In this document: one piece after another, positions 35,249-45,927 of the stretch
Numbering within the stretch: the first letter of the stretch is position 1
Layout of the letters: each line of letters opens with the position of its first letter
Assembly: GCA_037965595.1 (NCBI GenBank)
Contig: CP150183.1
Coordinates: forward strand, 2,170,001-2,234,000
Origin: Alkalihalobacillus sp. FSL W8-0930
GTDB lineage: Bacteria; Bacillota; Bacilli; Bacillales; Bacillaceae_D
Length of the DNA: 64,000 bases
Direction of reading: 5' to 3'
The notes under the pieces: model-generated
What the model was told of the DNA's origin: nothing
Databases searched by the model: none
The model's input: only the letters and a program-made list of their open reading frames with translations
Program-made: the position numbers and the translations under genes

Positions 35249-38200
35249 CTAGCTTTCAATTAGTTCCTTTGTTTCTTCCAGTCTAACCGAAACAAGCCTA
35301 GATACACCTGATTCCTGCATGGTCACACCATATAAAACATCTGCTTCTTCCATCGTTCCACTGCGGTGAGTAATGACGATAAATTGAGTTGCTTCCGAGA
35401 AATCTTTTAAATACTGCGCAAAGCGGCTTACATTCGCTTCATCAAGAGCAGCTTCGACCTCATCAAGTACACAGAATGGCACAGGTCTTACTTTTAAAAT
35501 GGAGAACAACAAAGCAATTGCTGTTAACGCACGCTCCCCACCTGATAATAACGCTAGGTGCTGCAGCTTTTTACCAGGAGGACGAGCCATAATATCAACA
35601 CCAGTTGAAAGTATATTAGATGGATCTGTTAAGACAAGATCGGCTTCTCCGCCACCAAACAGCTCACGGAACACTTCTTGGAAATGTCCTCTTACTTGAG
35701 TGAAAGTATGCAAAAAGCGATTCGTCATTTCTTCATCCATCTCCGCAATGACCTGATGCAAGGTTTCCTTTGCTTCGAGTAAATCCTGTTGTTGCTCAAG
35801 TAAAAACGAGTAGCGCTCGTTCACTCGCTCAAACTCTTCGATTGAACCAAGATTCACTGGACCAAGCTCTTCAATCGTTAACTTTAAAAGCTTTAATCGT
35901 GTTTTCGCATCATCGATCGAGCCTTCTAGAGGATAATCTTTTACTGCCGCTTCAAAAGATAGCTCATATTCTACGCGAAGCTTCTCCAAGCGATGTTCAA
36001 GATCAACATCAAGGCGGTTTAAGCGTACATCCTGATGCTTATAGTCATCGTGTACAAGTGCATAATGACTTTGATTTCGTTTTAATTGTTCTTCAAGCTC
36101 AGTATACTGGTCATCAAGCTTCGCGCGCTTCTCTTCAAGGGATTTCAGCTGTTGCTGAACGCTCTCTTTTTCTGTTCGTAACGAATGAATCTGTTCCGTT
36201 AGCTGTTCTTCTCCACTCGAACCACTATTCATGGATGAGGAGAGCAACTCAAACTCTTCGCGTAAATCTTTAAGCTCCGTTTTTAGATCCGTTAGCTGTT
36301 GACTTGTAAAATCAAACTGCTCACTTACGTGTTTCACACGCTGCTTGGATTCAGCTTCCCCAATTCGTACGCGCACAAGCTTTTCTTGAAGATCTTCTCT
36401 GGAGTTCTGTTGTTCTTTTAATTGTGCCTCTAACTCTTCAATTTCAAGCTTCCATTGTTGCTCACGTTTGTTTGTTTCTACAAGTGCTTTTGCTAAAGCG
36501 TCTAAGCGGTCTATGACAGCTTGTTCTTCTCTTGCAGCCGCTGCTTCCTCACGATCCATTCGTGAATACTGTTGTTCCATATTCGCCGAAGTGAGCTCCA
36601 GCTCCTTCAAGCGCGAACGCTGCTCCTGCCATTCCGAGCGTTTTGCTTGAATCTTTTGCTGAACATTAGCGTGTTCTGTTCGCTGTTGTGCTCGTTGTTG
36701 CTTTTGTTGTTGCATCTGCTGCTCTAATTGATGCACCGTATGTTCTAGCTTTTCGGTTTGATGCGTTAGATCATCAAGCTCACGCTTACGCCCAACTAGA
36801 GATGTTTGGTTTTGTTTCACACTACCACCCGTCATGGATCCACCCGGGTTCACCACGTCTCCTTCAAGAGTCACAATGCGGAAGCGATGTCCAATCATGG
36901 CAGCTAGCTTATTTGCGCCTTCAAGCGTTTTAGCAACAACAATGGAACCAAGCAAATTAGAAAGGACGTGCTGATACTCTTCATCATAGCGGATAAGCTG
37001 AATGGCTAAACCGACAAACTCGTCCTCGCTTGCAATGATACGTAATTGAGCATCAGGCATCATCCGTGGCTTGATAACTGACATTGGTAAAAACGTAGCA
37101 CGGCCAAAACGTTTTTGTTTTAAAAAGCGTATCGCTTCTCGGGCATGTTGTTCGTTTGTTACGACCACATGCTGAGCTTGTGCCCCAAGCGCCGTCTCAA
37201 TCGCAAGCTCATGCTGCTTCTCAGTGCGAACGAGTTCAGCGACTGCCCCGCGTATCCCCTGTAGTTGCCCGTCACGTGCTTTAAGAATCTCTTTAACACC
37301 TTGATAAAATCCAGTGAAATCTGATTCCATCTCACGCAGGGCTTCGGTTCTTGATTTAGATTTTTGTAAGATACGATAGGCTTCATACAGCTTCGATTCA
37401 TTCCGTTGATAGTCTTCTTCAAGCTTTGCTTGATTGGCTGTAATCGTTTGTTCCTCAAGCGTTAGTTGTTCAAGCTCATCATGCATGCTTGTCACTAGCT
37501 CTTGTGCATCGTTAAGTTGTTGCGTTAAGCTGTTCCGATTTGTTTTTGAATCGGCGTGTTCTTTTACTATTCGATCACGCTTAAAGGATTGCTGACGCTT
37601 TTGTTCTTCTAAATATCGCTGTTCATTACGAATGGAAGCCTGTTCGTTTAGAACTTCAATGTAATCAGCCTTAAGCTGATCAAGCTTTGCTTCAATTCCA
37701 GGTCCACTTCCTTGAAGTACACCTTCAAGTGAACGTAGCTCGGCTCTCCAGCGATTTAATTCAGCTTTTTCTTTTTCAACAAGCTCTTGTCTTGCCGCTG
37801 CTGTCTCTTCTAGACTCTCAAGCTTCGAAGATTTATCGGCAATGTCTTCTGTGAGCTGATCAATATTATAAACCGCATTTTTCTGACGCTCCTGCAAGAC
37901 ACCTCTGCGTCCCTCGTTTTTTTCTAATTCCTCACTTACATGGAGACGACGCTCCTGTGCTTTTTGCAAGGCCTCAGCTACGGCTTTGGATTCCGCGCGA
38001 CACGATGTGATCGCTTCTTCTGACTGCTGAATGGTTTTCTCATGTACATCAAGCTGTGTTTTAAATGCCGCAAGCTTTTGTTTAGCTTCAGTCCATCGTG
38101 CGTGTAGGTTATTGATTTCAGCAGCAGTGATCGTAATGTCTTCTTTCTTACGTTTCTTTTCTGCTTCAATGAATTCTTTGGCAATGGACGATTGCTCGCG

Positions 38201-38815
38201 TAATGGCTCAACCTGGGATTCAAGTTCATGTAAAATATCTTCTACACGGTTCACGTTTTCTTGCGTTTCATTTAATCGCTTTTCAGCTTGAATCTTACGT
38301 GTTTTGTATTTTAAGACGCCTGCCGCTTCTTCAAAAATAAGGCGCCGATCGTCTGACTTGCTGCTCAAGATTTCTTCAATCTTTCCTTGACCAATAATGG
38401 AATAGGCTTCCCGGCCTAGTCCTGAATCAAGAAACAATTCCACAATATCCTTTAACCTGCAAGGCTGACGATTTAAGAGATACTCACTTTCACCTGATCG
38501 ATACACTCGTCTGGTGACGCTAACCTCACTATAATCAATATTTAAATGCTGATCCTCATTATCTAAAATCAAACTAACTTCGGCGACATTTACTGATTTT
38601 CTGGAGTCACTCCCGGCGAAAATGATGTCTTCCATCTTGGCTCCGCGTAGTGATTTCGCAGACTGTTCACCAAGCACCCAACGAATACTATCTGAGATAT
38701 TACTTTTCCCACTTCCGTTCGGACCGACTACAGCCGTTACACCTGGCACAAACTCAACATTTACTTGTTCAGCGAAGGATTTAAATCCCTTCACTTCTAA
38801 TCGTTTGAGGAACAT
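35249..38815 (-). CDS. smc: Chromosome segregation ATPase SMC
   Basis: SMC with ScpA and ScpB condenses and segregates chromosomes. The N-terminal head begins MFLKRLEVKGFKSFAEQ and has Walker A GPNGSGKSNISD. Long coiled coils (about 170-500 and 680-1000) flank the hinge (about 510-670; GFYQGVKEILKAR, GGSMTGGSVKQ). The C-terminal head has the signature LSGGERALTAIALLFSIL and Walker B VPFCVLDEVEAALD. The ATG at 38815 has AGGAGGG five bases upstream; a frame eight codons longer overlaps that site. The product has 1188 residues. Confidence 0.97.
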   Translation of the reverse strand: MFLKRLEVKGFKSFAEQVNVEFVPGVTAVVGPNGSGKSNISDSIRWVLGEQSAKSLRGAKMEDIIFAGSDSRKSVNVAEVSLILDNEDQHLNIDYSEVSVTRRVYRSGESEYLLNRQPCRLKDIVELFLDSGLGREAYSIIGQGKIEEILSSKSDDRRLIFEEAAGVLKYKTRKIQAEKRLNETQENVNRVEDILHELESQVEPLREQSSIAKEFIEAEKKRKKEDITITAAEINNLHARWTEAKQKLAAFKTQLDVHEKTIQQSEEAITSCRAESKAVAEALQKAQERRLHVSEELEKNEGRRGVLQERQKNAVYNIDQLTEDIADKSSKLESLEETAAARQELVEKEKAELNRWRAELRSLEGVLQGSGPGIEAKLDQLKADYIEVLNEQASIRNEQRYLEEQKRQQSFKRDRIVKEHADSKTNRNSLTQQLNDAQELVTSMHDELEQLTLEEQTITANQAKLEEDYQRNESKLYEAYRILQKSKSRTEALREMESDFTGFYQGVKEILKARDGQLQGIRGAVAELVRTEKQHELAIETALGAQAQHVVVTNEQHAREAIRFLKQKRFGRATFLPMSVIKPRMMPDAQLRIIASEDEFVGLAIQLIRYDEEYQHVLSNLLGSIVVAKTLEGANKLAAMIGHRFRIVTLEGDVVNPGGSMTGGSVKQNQTSLVGRKRELDDLTHQTEKLEHTVHQLEQQMQQQKQQRAQQRTEHANVQQKIQAKRSEWQEQRSRLKELELTSANMEQQYSRMDREEAAAAREEQAVIDRLDALAKALVETNKREQQWKLEIEELEAQLKEQQNSREDLQEKLVRVRIGEAESKQRVKHVSEQFDFTSQQLTDLKTELKDLREEFELLSSSMNSGSSGEEQLTEQIHSLRTEKESVQQQLKSLEEKRAKLDDQYTELEEQLKRNQSHYALVHDDYKHQDVRLNRLDVDLEHRLEKLRVEYELSFEAAVKDYPLEGSIDDAKTRLKLLKLTIEELGPVNLGSIEEFERVNERYSFLLEQQQDLLEAKETLHQVIAEMDEEMTNRFLHTFTQVRGHFQEVFRELFGGGEADLVLTDPSNILSTGVDIMARPPGKKLQHLALLSGGERALTAIALLFSILKVRPVPFCVLDEVEAALDEANVSRFAQYLKDFSEATQFIVITHRSGTMEEADVLYGVTMQESGVSRLVSVRLEETKELIES

Positions 38816-38953
38816 GCATTCCCTCCTTGCTCTAGACACTTTAGATTTTAGTTTATCACACTTTAGAACGATTTAAGAGATTTCTAAAGGGTTGGGACAA
38901 ACGGGTACGATTATGATAGGATTAGCTTTATGTAATGGTAAAGGAGGTCCTAT

Positions 38954-39178
38954 ATGGACTTATCAATGAACACAGCTGAAAATATGAATTATATGCTTAA
39001 GGAAATTGAAAACAAGCTTCAAACCGTTAATGCTGGAGCCCTGAATGCCGAGAAGTTCGATGCTTCTTCCTACGAAGACATTCGTGACATTTTTGAATGG
39101 GTGCAAAAGCAACGTTCCGTTTCCGTTCGTGAAATGGAAGCCATTGTGTCGGAGCTTGGTCAATTACGCAAATCATAA
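38954..39178 (+). CDS. DUF1128 family protein (YfkK-like)
   Basis: This plus-strand gene encodes 74 residues resembling DUF1128/YfkK: NYMLKEIENKLQTVNAGAL, then ASSYEDIRDIFEWV and VREMEAIVSELGQLRK. It is probably all helical and its function is unknown. AAGGAGG lies six bases before the ATG. It lies between smc and rnc, which are contiguous in B. subtilis, running divergently from smc and converging on rnc with a shared terminator. Confidence 0.88.
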   Translation: MDLSMNTAENMNYMLKEIENKLQTVNAGALNAEKFDASSYEDIRDIFEWVQKQRSVSVREMEAIVSELGQLRKS

Positions 39179-39184
39179 CCATGT

Positions 39185-39218
39185 AAAAAAGGCTGCGAGT
39201 ACATCGACAGCCTTTTTT
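39185..39218. terminator. Bidirectional terminator between the DUF1128 gene and rnc
   Basis: AAAAAAGGCTG (39185-39195) pairs perfectly with CAGCCTTTTTT (39208-39218) and gives a T-run on both strands, serving the two convergent genes. Confidence 0.9.
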
Positions 39219-39237
39219 GCATCAATAATCTGTACCA

Positions 39238-40026
39238 TTACCTGCTTCGGGTATTAGCGTTTAGCTTTTCAAGCGCGAGTTTCGCGGCTAGCTGTTCTGC
39301 TTCTTTTTTGGAACGACCAATTCCATCCCCAAGCGGCGTACCGTTTAGTTGTACTTCTGATACGAATTCTCGGTCATGAGCTGGACCTCTTTCTTGTATG
39401 ATTACATACTGAAGGACGCCAAGACCATCTCGTTGGATGAATTCCTGAAGTTGACTCTTAAAATCCATTTTATGCGAAAAAGCACCCTCATTGATCTTTG
39501 GATACATCGTTTGGCTAAGAAACAAATAAACGGCGTCCAAGCCTTGATCCAGATAAAGCGCACCAATAAATCCTTCGAATACATCTGCAAGTAGCGCTGG
39601 ACGAACTCGCCCTCCCGTTACTTCTTCACCTTTTCCCAGTAGAACAAGTTTGCCAAAGTCTAGCTCCGTTGCAAATCTTGCAAGTGATGGTTCACAAACA
39701 ATCGAAGCACGAAGCTTGGTCATGTCACCCTCACTCATGTTCTTGTACTTTTTGTACAGGTATTGGGAAACGGCAAGTTCTAAAACTGCATCTCCGAGGA
39801 ATTCTAGTCGCTCATTATCAGTCGCGGCATATAAGCGATGCTCATTCACATAAGATGAATGCGTAAAAGCCTGAATTAATAACTTACGGTTTTCAAACGT
39901 TAATCCGGTTCGGACTAGCAGGTCATCAAATTGACGCTTTTGTTCTTCGGACAAAATCAGACGACGTCCACCGCCTTTTTTGTCATGATTTCTTGATTTA
40001 CGATAAGGCTTTGATTGATGTGGCAT
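39238..40026 (-). CDS. rnc: Ribonuclease III
   Basis: RNase III cleaves double-stranded RNA in rRNA and mRNA processing. The catalytic domain holds the signature [20 protein letters not shown], with [11 protein letters not shown] and [17 protein letters not shown]. The C-terminal double-stranded RNA-binding domain starts near residue 185 ([14 protein letters not shown]) and ends with [17 protein letters not shown]. The ATG at 40026 has GGAGGT four bases upstream, giving 262 residues with a basic N-terminal tail. Confidence 0.97.
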   Translation of the reverse strand: MPHQSKPYRKSRNHDKKGGGRRLILSEEQKRQFDDLLVRTGLTFENRKLLIQAFTHSSYVNEHRLYAATDNERLEFLGDAVLELAVSQYLYKKYKNMSEGDMTKLRASIVCEPSLARFATELDFGKLVLLGKGEEVTGGRVRPALLADVFEGFIGALYLDQGLDAVYLFLSQTMYPKINEGAFSHKMDFKSQLQEFIQRDGLGVLQYVIIQERGPAHDREFVSEVQLNGTPLGDGIGRSKKEAEQLAAKLALEKLNANTRSR

Positions 40027-40128
40027 GGTGACCTCCAACACGGAAAATAAACTTACACCTAAATTGTATCAAAGTTTTTGCAAAAAGCTAAGCAAAAATT
40101 ACAAAGTTCTGCTCACAGATCATAAATA

Positions 40129-40158
40129 AATCCCATATGGCAGAAGCCACATGGGATT
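40129..40158 (-). terminator. Terminator after acpP
   Basis: AATCCCATATGGC (40129-40141) pairs with GCCACATGGGATT (40146-40158), one mismatch, a few bases beyond the acpP stop. The tract after it on the minus strand is T-rich (TTTATTTATG). Confidence 0.8.
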
Positions 40159-40165
40159 AACTAGA

Positions 40166-40399
40166 TTACTGCTGGCTGTCTATGTAAGAAATAACGTCTC
40201 CAACAGTTGCAATTTTTTCTGCTTCTTCATCAGAAATTTCAATGTCAAATTCGTCTTCAAGTTCCATTACAAGTTCCACCACATCTAGTGAATCTGCTCC
40301 TAAATCATCTTTAAAAGATGCCTCAGGTTTAACTTGCGCCTCATCAATATCAAGACGGTCGACAACAATTTTAGTCACACGTGAAAGTGTATCTGCCAT
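40166..40399 (-). CDS. acpP: Acyl carrier protein
   Basis: ACP carries growing acyl chains on a phosphopantetheine arm attached to Ser37 in [16 protein letters not shown]. It has 77 acidic residues starting [16 protein letters not shown], almost identical in layout to B. subtilis AcpA. The ATG at 40399 has GGAGGTGA six bases upstream; an ATG two codons earlier is too close to the site. It has its own promoter as well as lying downstream of fabG. Confidence 0.98.
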   Translation of the reverse strand: MADTLSRVTKIVVDRLDIDEAQVKPEASFKDDLGADSLDVVELVMELEDEFDIEISDEEAEKIATVGDVISYIDSQQ

Positions 40400-40444
40400 G
40401 TTCATTCACCTCCTCTCAAAATAGCTTGTATCTCAGCTAGATGA

Positions 40445-40473
40445 ATTCTAACGGCATTTTAAGAACCTGTCAA
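40445..40473 (-). promoter_or_regulatory. Sigma-A promoter of acpP
   Basis: On the minus strand a perfect TTGACA (40468-40473), a 17-base spacer and TAGAAT (40445-40450) lie in the gap between fabG and acpP, about 45 bases before the acpP start. ACP is needed in high amounts, so a separate strong promoter makes sense. Confidence 0.82.
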
Positions 40474-40497
40474 GAAGCACTTTGCCGCCTCATTCAT

Positions 40498-41241
40498 CTA
40501 GGGCATTACTAACCCGCCATCTACATGTAGTGTTTGACCAGTCATATAGTCTGCATCACTGCTTGCTAGGAAACGAACAACAGACGCCACTTGCTTAGCT
40601 TCTCCAAGGGCTCCTAGAGGAATTTGAGTCAGGTACTGCGCTTTTACTTCCTCACTTAGTACCTCAGTCATATCGCTCTCAATAAAGCCTGGTGCTACCG
40701 CATTTACATGAATGTTCCGGTTAGCAAGCTCTTTAGCCATTGATTTTGTCAGGCCAATTACACCCGCTTTGGCGGCAACATAATTGGCTTGTCCTGCATT
40801 ACCCATAACAGCAACCACAGAAGAAACATTGATGATACGTCCATAACGTTGCTTCATCATTTGTCTGGATACACCTTTTGCACAGTTAAATACACCTTTT
40901 AAATTGGTGTTCACTACCGCATCCCAGTCATCTTCCTTCATACGCATAAGTAAATTGTCTCTTGTAATCCCTGCATTATTAACTAGAATATCAATTCGAC
41001 CAAATGTTTCGATTGACTGCTTAATAAGCGCTTGAACCTGCTCGGAGTCTGCAACGTCTGCTTGTACAGCAATCGCTTCTCCGCCTAATTGTTTAATGTC
41101 TTCAACAACCTGCTCCGCTCTTTCCTTGCTTCCTGCATAATTTACGACGATTTTGGCGCCCTTTTCAGCGAGCTCCATTGCAATGGCTTGTCCTAGCCCT
41201 CTGGATGCGCCTGTTACGATGGCTACTTGTTCTTTTAACAT
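40498..41241 (-). CDS. fabG: 3-oxoacyl-[acyl-carrier-protein] reductase
   Basis: FabG reduces 3-oxoacyl-ACP with NADPH in fatty acid elongation. It is a short-chain dehydrogenase: [12 protein letters not shown] binds the cofactor, NNAGITRD is the second motif, and the Ser141-Tyr154-Lys158 triad sits in [10 protein letters not shown] and ANYVAAKAG. Two adjacent ATG codons occur; the second (41241) matches the B. subtilis start and overlaps the fabD stop. Confidence 0.97.
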   Translation of the reverse strand: MLKEQVAIVTGASRGLGQAIAMELAEKGAKIVVNYAGSKERAEQVVEDIKQLGGEAIAVQADVADSEQVQALIKQSIETFGRIDILVNNAGITRDNLLMRMKEDDWDAVVNTNLKGVFNCAKGVSRQMMKQRYGRIINVSSVVAVMGNAGQANYVAAKAGVIGLTKSMAKELANRNIHVNAVAPGFIESDMTEVLSEEVKAQYLTQIPLGALGEAKQVASVVRFLASSDADYMTGQTLHVDGGLVMP

Positions 41242-42185
41242 CATGCATCCCCCTTTAGTTCCGCTGCTACGTCTTCCACACTATTACGATCAGATACCGC
41301 GTAAGCTGCAACACTACGATCAATTTTTCTCATAAGTCCTGTTAATACATTTCCAGAGCCAATCTCAATAAATGTATCTACTCCAAGATCAATGAGGTGC
41401 TTAATACTCTCTTCCCAGCGAACAGAGGAGTAGACCTGCTCCACAAGTTGCTCTCGAATCGCTTCACCAGAGGTCGTTTCTTTTGCCGTAACATTTGCAA
41501 TCACTGGTGTTTGTATATCTTGAATCTCTTTGTTTGCTAGAAGTGCAGCTAGTTTCTCAGCAGCAGGCTTCATTAGACTTGAATGGAACGGGCCACTTAC
41601 TTGTAGTGGCAATACACGCTTTGCTCCGGCCTCACGCGCTAGTTCACCCGCTTGCTCCACTCCCTTTGCCGTCCCTGAAATAACAATTTGCCCAGGGCAG
41701 TTTAAGTTTGCAAGCTCAGCCACTTCCCCTGTACTTGCTACATCCTCACTAATCTTACGTAGGCTATCAGCGTCTAGACCTAAGACAGCTGCCATTGAGC
41801 CTACACCAAATGGAACAGCCTCTTCCATAAAGAGTCCTCTGTTATGCACAGATTCAATAGCCGTTTCGTATGACATTGCTCCTGCTGCTGCAAGCGCACT
41901 GTACTCACCTAAACTGTGACCTGCTACATAATCAGGTTTAATTCCAGCTTCTTTCACTAACTCAAGAACGGCCAAACTCATTGTTACAAGAGCCGGTTGT
42001 GTATTCTCTGTTCGTCTAAGTGACTCTTCTGGCCCCTCTTTCATCACTTGACTTAACGAATACCCTAGTGTTTGATCAGCAAGGTCAAAAATGTGTTTGC
42101 TGGATGCTTCTGTTTCGTACAACTCAGCTCCCATTCCCACTTTTTGTGACCCTTGACCTGGAAATAAAAACGCAATTTTACCCAT
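41241..42185 (-). CDS. fabD: Malonyl-CoA:ACP transacylase
   Basis: FabD transfers malonyl groups from CoA to ACP. The N-terminal [18 protein letters not shown], the nucleophile elbow [10 protein letters not shown] (Ser91), and [14 protein letters not shown] with the catalytic histidine are present. It has 314 residues. The start overlaps the plsX stop by one base (TAATG). Confidence 0.97.
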   Translation of the reverse strand: MGKIAFLFPGQGSQKVGMGAELYETEASSKHIFDLADQTLGYSLSQVMKEGPEESLRRTENTQPALVTMSLAVLELVKEAGIKPDYVAGHSLGEYSALAAAGAMSYETAIESVHNRGLFMEEAVPFGVGSMAAVLGLDADSLRKISEDVASTGEVAELANLNCPGQIVISGTAKGVEQAGELAREAGAKRVLPLQVSGPFHSSLMKPAAEKLAALLANKEIQDIQTPVIANVTAKETTSGEAIREQLVEQVYSSVRWEESIKHLIDLGVDTFIEIGSGNVLTGLMRKIDRSVAAYAVSDRNSVEDVAAELKGDA

Positions 42186-43198
42186 TATGACTCTCCCTTT
42201 TCTTCCTCTGCTTGAGGCATTTTTGCAAGCTCTGCTTTCACGAGGGCGGCAACCTGCTGTTCTACCATCAGTTTGGCTTGTCGAATAGCATGGAATATCG
42301 CTGTTTCATCAGAGGATCCATGTGCTTTGATTACAGGTGAACGTAAGCCAAATAATCCGGCTCCACCGTATTCAGAGTAGCTCATCTGTGTTTTGATATC
42401 GCGAAATGTAGGCTTTAGGACTCCTGCAGCCAGCTTGTTTTTTACGGATTTAGTCAGCTCTTGTTTGATTAATCCAAAGAGCGATGAAGCGGTTCCTTCA
42501 ATTGTCTTTAAAACGAGATTTCCCGAAAACCCGTCACAAACAACAACATCTGCAACTCCTTCTAACAAGTCACGCGCTTCTACATTGCCGATAAAATGAA
42601 GGTCTGATTGCTCAAGCAAAGGAAACGTTGCTTTTGTTAACTCGTTCCCTTTTCCACTTTCTGTTCCTACGTTTAGAAGACCTACCCGAGGCTTTGACAC
42701 ATTTTTCACAAGCTGCATATACGTACTTCCAATAACAGCGTGCTGCAAAAGATGCTGTGGCTTAGCATCCATATTTGCGCCAACATCTAAAAGGAGAAAG
42801 CCACTCCCACCCATTGTTGGTAGCATAGGAGCAAGGGCAGGGCGATCAACGCCTTTAATTCGACCAACATGCAAAAGTCCCGCAGTCATTAATGCACCTG
42901 TATTACCAGACGAGATACAGGCATCCGCTCTGCCTTCCTTTACTTCACGCACAGCGAGAACCATAGAAGCGTCCTTTTTCCTTCTGACCGCGTGAGTTGG
43001 CTTATCGGTGTCTTCGATCTTTTCTGTTGTATGTATAATCGAAATTCGTTCTTCATTTGTAAGATGGGAACGAATTGATTGTTCATCCCCAATTAAGGTG
43101 ATTTCAAGTTCTTTAAATTCTTGAACAGCTCTCATTGCGCCAACTGTTTGCGCGCGAGGTGCATGATCTCCACCCATTGCGTCTAGAGCAATTTTCAC
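42185..43198 (-). CDS. plsX: Phosphate acyltransferase PlsX
   Basis: PlsX makes acyl-phosphate from acyl-ACP, the first step of phospholipid synthesis with PlsY. The N-terminal [42 protein letters not shown] and [17 protein letters not shown] are typical. The 337 residues end in a charged tail. It starts 20 bases after fapR. Confidence 0.97.
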   Translation of the reverse strand: MKIALDAMGGDHAPRAQTVGAMRAVQEFKELEITLIGDEQSIRSHLTNEERISIIHTTEKIEDTDKPTHAVRRKKDASMVLAVREVKEGRADACISSGNTGALMTAGLLHVGRIKGVDRPALAPMLPTMGGSGFLLLDVGANMDAKPQHLLQHAVIGSTYMQLVKNVSKPRVGLLNVGTESGKGNELTKATFPLLEQSDLHFIGNVEARDLLEGVADVVVCDGFSGNLVLKTIEGTASSLFGLIKQELTKSVKNKLAAGVLKPTFRDIKTQMSYSEYGGAGLFGLRSPVIKAHGSSDETAIFHAIRQAKLMVEQQVAALVKAELAKMPQAEEEKGES

Positions 43199-43217
43199 TC
43201 AGCTTCCTCCTTCATAT

Positions 43218-43784
43218 TCAAGACTCTGTCTTTGGACTTGAACGGTACATAATAAATTCCCCTTGGAACACTTTTTCTTTTTCCACATAGCTCTCAACGG
43301 AAACCATTGTTCTTTCTTTTTCAAGACGCGTGACAGTTGCTTTTGCAACAACTCTTTCTCCGCTTCTTACTTGACGCTTAAACCTAATTGTCGCTTTAGC
43401 CGTTAACGCCAGTTCGTCGTTAATGACGGCAACAGCTAGAGAGTTCGCCTGCGCAAACAAATAATGTCCACGAGCAATTCCTGACTTACTAAACACTTCA
43501 TCCTTACTCACTTCAAAGATCGATATGGCTCTTTCATCTAGTTGCAAATCTATAATTTCACCAAAAACTTCTTCTGCAGAAATGGATTGTAATTCATCTA
43601 ATTGCCTTTCGGCGACGCCTTTAATTCGTTCACGCAACTCCGGGATGGACAGCTCCATACGGTCTAGTCGTATTGTTTGAATACTTACTTCAAAATGAAC
43701 CGCAAGTTCTTCGTCTGTCATAAACGGGTGTTGCTGTAAGGTCTCCTGAAGAAGGGCCTGCCTGTCCTTTTTTTTACGTCTCAT
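43218..43784 (-). CDS. fapR: Fatty acid biosynthesis repressor FapR
   Basis: FapR represses fatty acid and phospholipid genes and is released by malonyl-CoA. The N-terminal DeoR-like helix-turn-helix ([20 protein letters not shown]) and the [14 protein letters not shown] linker precede a hot-dog fold domain ([18 protein letters not shown]). The 188 residues from the ATG at 43784 equal the B. subtilis length; the open frame upstream runs through the operator and is not used. A FapR box in front indicates autoregulation. Confidence 0.97.
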   Translation of the reverse strand: MRRKKKDRQALLQETLQQHPFMTDEELAVHFEVSIQTIRLDRMELSIPELRERIKGVAERQLDELQSISAEEVFGEIIDLQLDERAISIFEVSKDEVFSKSGIARGHYLFAQANSLAVAVINDELALTAKATIRFKRQVRSGERVVAKATVTRLEKERTMVSVESYVEKEKVFQGEFIMYRSSPKTES

Positions 43785-43814
43785 TCTTAGCTGTCCCCCT
43801 TTTCCCTGACCGAA

Positions 43815-43872
43815 ACTACTCTTATGACTAGGTCCTAAGAGTAGTATAAACATGAATGTTGTTTGATTTCAA
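43815..43872 (-). promoter_or_regulatory. fapR promoter with FapR operator
   Basis: On the minus strand TTGAAA (43867-43872), an 18-base spacer and TATACT (43843-43848) form the promoter. Just downstream an inverted repeat with perfect arms ACTACTCTTA and TAAGAGTAGT (43815-43845) contains a 17-base core (43822-43838) that closely matches the known FapR box TTAGTACCTANTACTAA. It should control fapR-plsX-fabD-fabG. Confidence 0.85.
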
Positions 43873-43875
43873 CTG

Positions 43876-45927
43876 CTAATCTAGTTTACCTTGATCGAGC
43901 GCACCCGTTGTTTCTAGATACTCTCTTAACCATTGATACTCAGGATCCTCCCAGAAATGCGTGGATTCAACCAACGCCTGTGCATCCTGTCTTGCCACTT
44001 CAAGTGTGCGATAATCGTGAACAACATCTGCTACCTTAAAATCTGGCAGCCCACTTTGCTTGGCTCCAAAGAAATCTCCCGGCCCCCGTAGCTCAAGGTC
44101 TCTTTCTGATAAAACAAATCCATCATTTGTTTCAGTCATAATTCGCATCCGTTCGCGCCCATTTTCCGTTTTCGGATCAGCAAGTAACACACAATAGGAT
44201 TGTGCATCCCCCCGGCCAACTCGACCACGTAATTGGTGAAGCTGAGCCAGTCCAAAACGGTCCGCATCATAAATGACCATCATGGTTGCATTTGGGACGT
44301 TAACTCCTACCTCGACAACGGTCGTGGAAACAAGCACCTGCGTTTTATTTTGATCAAAGAGTCCCATGACCTCGTCTTTTTCATCAGAGCTCAACCTGCC
44401 ATGCATTAAGCCTACAGCAAAGCGTTCTTTAAAATACCCGGTTAAAATTTGGTGCACATCCAAAGCATTCTGAACATCAAGCATTTCAGATTCTTCAATA
44501 AGTGGACAAATCACATAGGCTTGTCGCCCTTGCTGTAACTCACGCTCAACAAATCCCAGAACACGATCAAGCATGTCATGCTTCGCCCAGTAGGTTTCGA
44601 TTGGCTTTCTACCAGCAGGCATTTCATCAAGAATTGAAACATCCATATCACCAAAGACAGAAATGGCAAGAGTTCTTGGGATCGGAGTTGCTGTCATAAA
44701 GAGCACATCAACATGCTCTCCCTTACTACGGAGTTGCCTTCGCTGATTCACACCAAATCGGTGCTGCTCATCTGTGATCGCAAAGCCTAGCCGGTTAAAC
44801 ACAACATCATCTTGTATTAACGCATGTGTACCAACGGCCAAATCAATGGCACCATCTGCTAAATCTTGAAGCAATTCACGACGACGTTTCCCTTTAAGAG
44901 AACCGCTAAATAGCTCCACTCGTTTTCCTAACGGCTCTAGCCAGCCTTTTAGTGATTCTAAATGCTGTTCAGCCAGAATCTCTGTTGGAACCATAAGTGC
45001 TGTCTGATACCCCTCACACATCACACCGTACAAGCAGGCAGCGGCAACTACCGTTTTCCCGGAGCCTACGTCACCTTGCAACAAACGGTTCATTTGGTAA
45101 GGGGATGCTAAATCACGAACGACTTCTTGAATAACACGCTGCTGAGCATTTGTTAATGGAAAAGGCAAGGATCCAATGAATGTGTTTAGAATTTCTTGGT
45201 CAACCGTTATCGCCTGTCCACTACTTTGTTCTCGTTGAACTTTTCTAAATAGCTGCATCTTTAATTGAAACGCTAGAAATTCCTCATACACCATACGTCT
45301 TCTCGCTTGTTTTACAGCCCCTTGATCAGTTGGGTGATGGAGCTGAGTCACAGCTACTTGCTTAGATACAAGCTTATACTTTGTTCGAACCGACTCAGGC
45401 AGTGGCTCAGGTAGTTCTTGGCCAAATTGCTTTAATGCTTGCGAGATGGCTCCTTTAATCATCTTACTTGGGACAGTCCCTGAAGCGGAATATACAGGTT
45501 CAATGGTTTGTTCCTGTTCCATCACACCTTGGTGAAGTTCTGTTCCGGTAATCGTCATACGGTGGCGATCCCATTTTCCAGAAACCGTTACTTCTGCGCT
45601 AACTGCTAATTGTTTTTTTAGAAACCCTCGATTAAAAAACGTAACGGTAACAAGCAATTTTCCTACAAGCATTCGGAATGATAAACGGTTTTTCTTTTTT
45701 CCATAGTATCGGACAGAAGGCTCACTATGGATAGTCCCAATAACCGTAACTCGTTCATCATGCTCTGCAGATTGAAGATCCTTTACTTTGTAATCTTCAT
45801 ATCTGAAAGGAAAATACTCAAGAAGATCCCCAACTGTTTTAAGCTTTAATCCTTCAAACAGTTTTGCCCTCTCTTCGCCGATACCAGTTACATCTGTAAT
45901 CGGGCGTTTATGAGGATTTATACTCAT
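43876..45927 (-). CDS. recG: ATP-dependent DNA helicase RecG
   Basis: RecG remodels stalled forks and branched DNA. The N-terminal wedge (OB fold, about 60-150) precedes the helicase core: LQGDVGSGKTVVAA (Walker A), ITDEQHRFGVNQR (DEQH box), MTATPIPRTLA and LHQLRGRVGRGDAQSYC (motif VI). The 683 residues are standard. The start overlaps the sdaAA stop by four bases. Confidence 0.97.
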   Translation of the reverse strand: MSINPHKRPITDVTGIGEERAKLFEGLKLKTVGDLLEYFPFRYEDYKVKDLQSAEHDERVTVIGTIHSEPSVRYYGKKKNRLSFRMLVGKLLVTVTFFNRGFLKKQLAVSAEVTVSGKWDRHRMTITGTELHQGVMEQEQTIEPVYSASGTVPSKMIKGAISQALKQFGQELPEPLPESVRTKYKLVSKQVAVTQLHHPTDQGAVKQARRRMVYEEFLAFQLKMQLFRKVQREQSSGQAITVDQEILNTFIGSLPFPLTNAQQRVIQEVVRDLASPYQMNRLLQGDVGSGKTVVAAACLYGVMCEGYQTALMVPTEILAEQHLESLKGWLEPLGKRVELFSGSLKGKRRRELLQDLADGAIDLAVGTHALIQDDVVFNRLGFAITDEQHRFGVNQRRQLRSKGEHVDVLFMTATPIPRTLAISVFGDMDVSILDEMPAGRKPIETYWAKHDMLDRVLGFVERELQQGRQAYVICPLIEESEMLDVQNALDVHQILTGYFKERFAVGLMHGRLSSDEKDEVMGLFDQNKTQVLVSTTVVEVGVNVPNATMMVIYDADRFGLAQLHQLRGRVGRGDAQSYCVLLADPKTENGRERMRIMTETNDGFVLSERDLELRGPGDFFGAKQSGLPDFKVADVVHDYRTLEVARQDAQALVESTHFWEDPEYQWLREYLETTGALDQGKLD

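Noticed and set aside
35770-36273. 167-residue plus-strand frame inside smc
   Set aside because: Antisense shadow of the smc coiled coil; no ribosome site or family resemblance.
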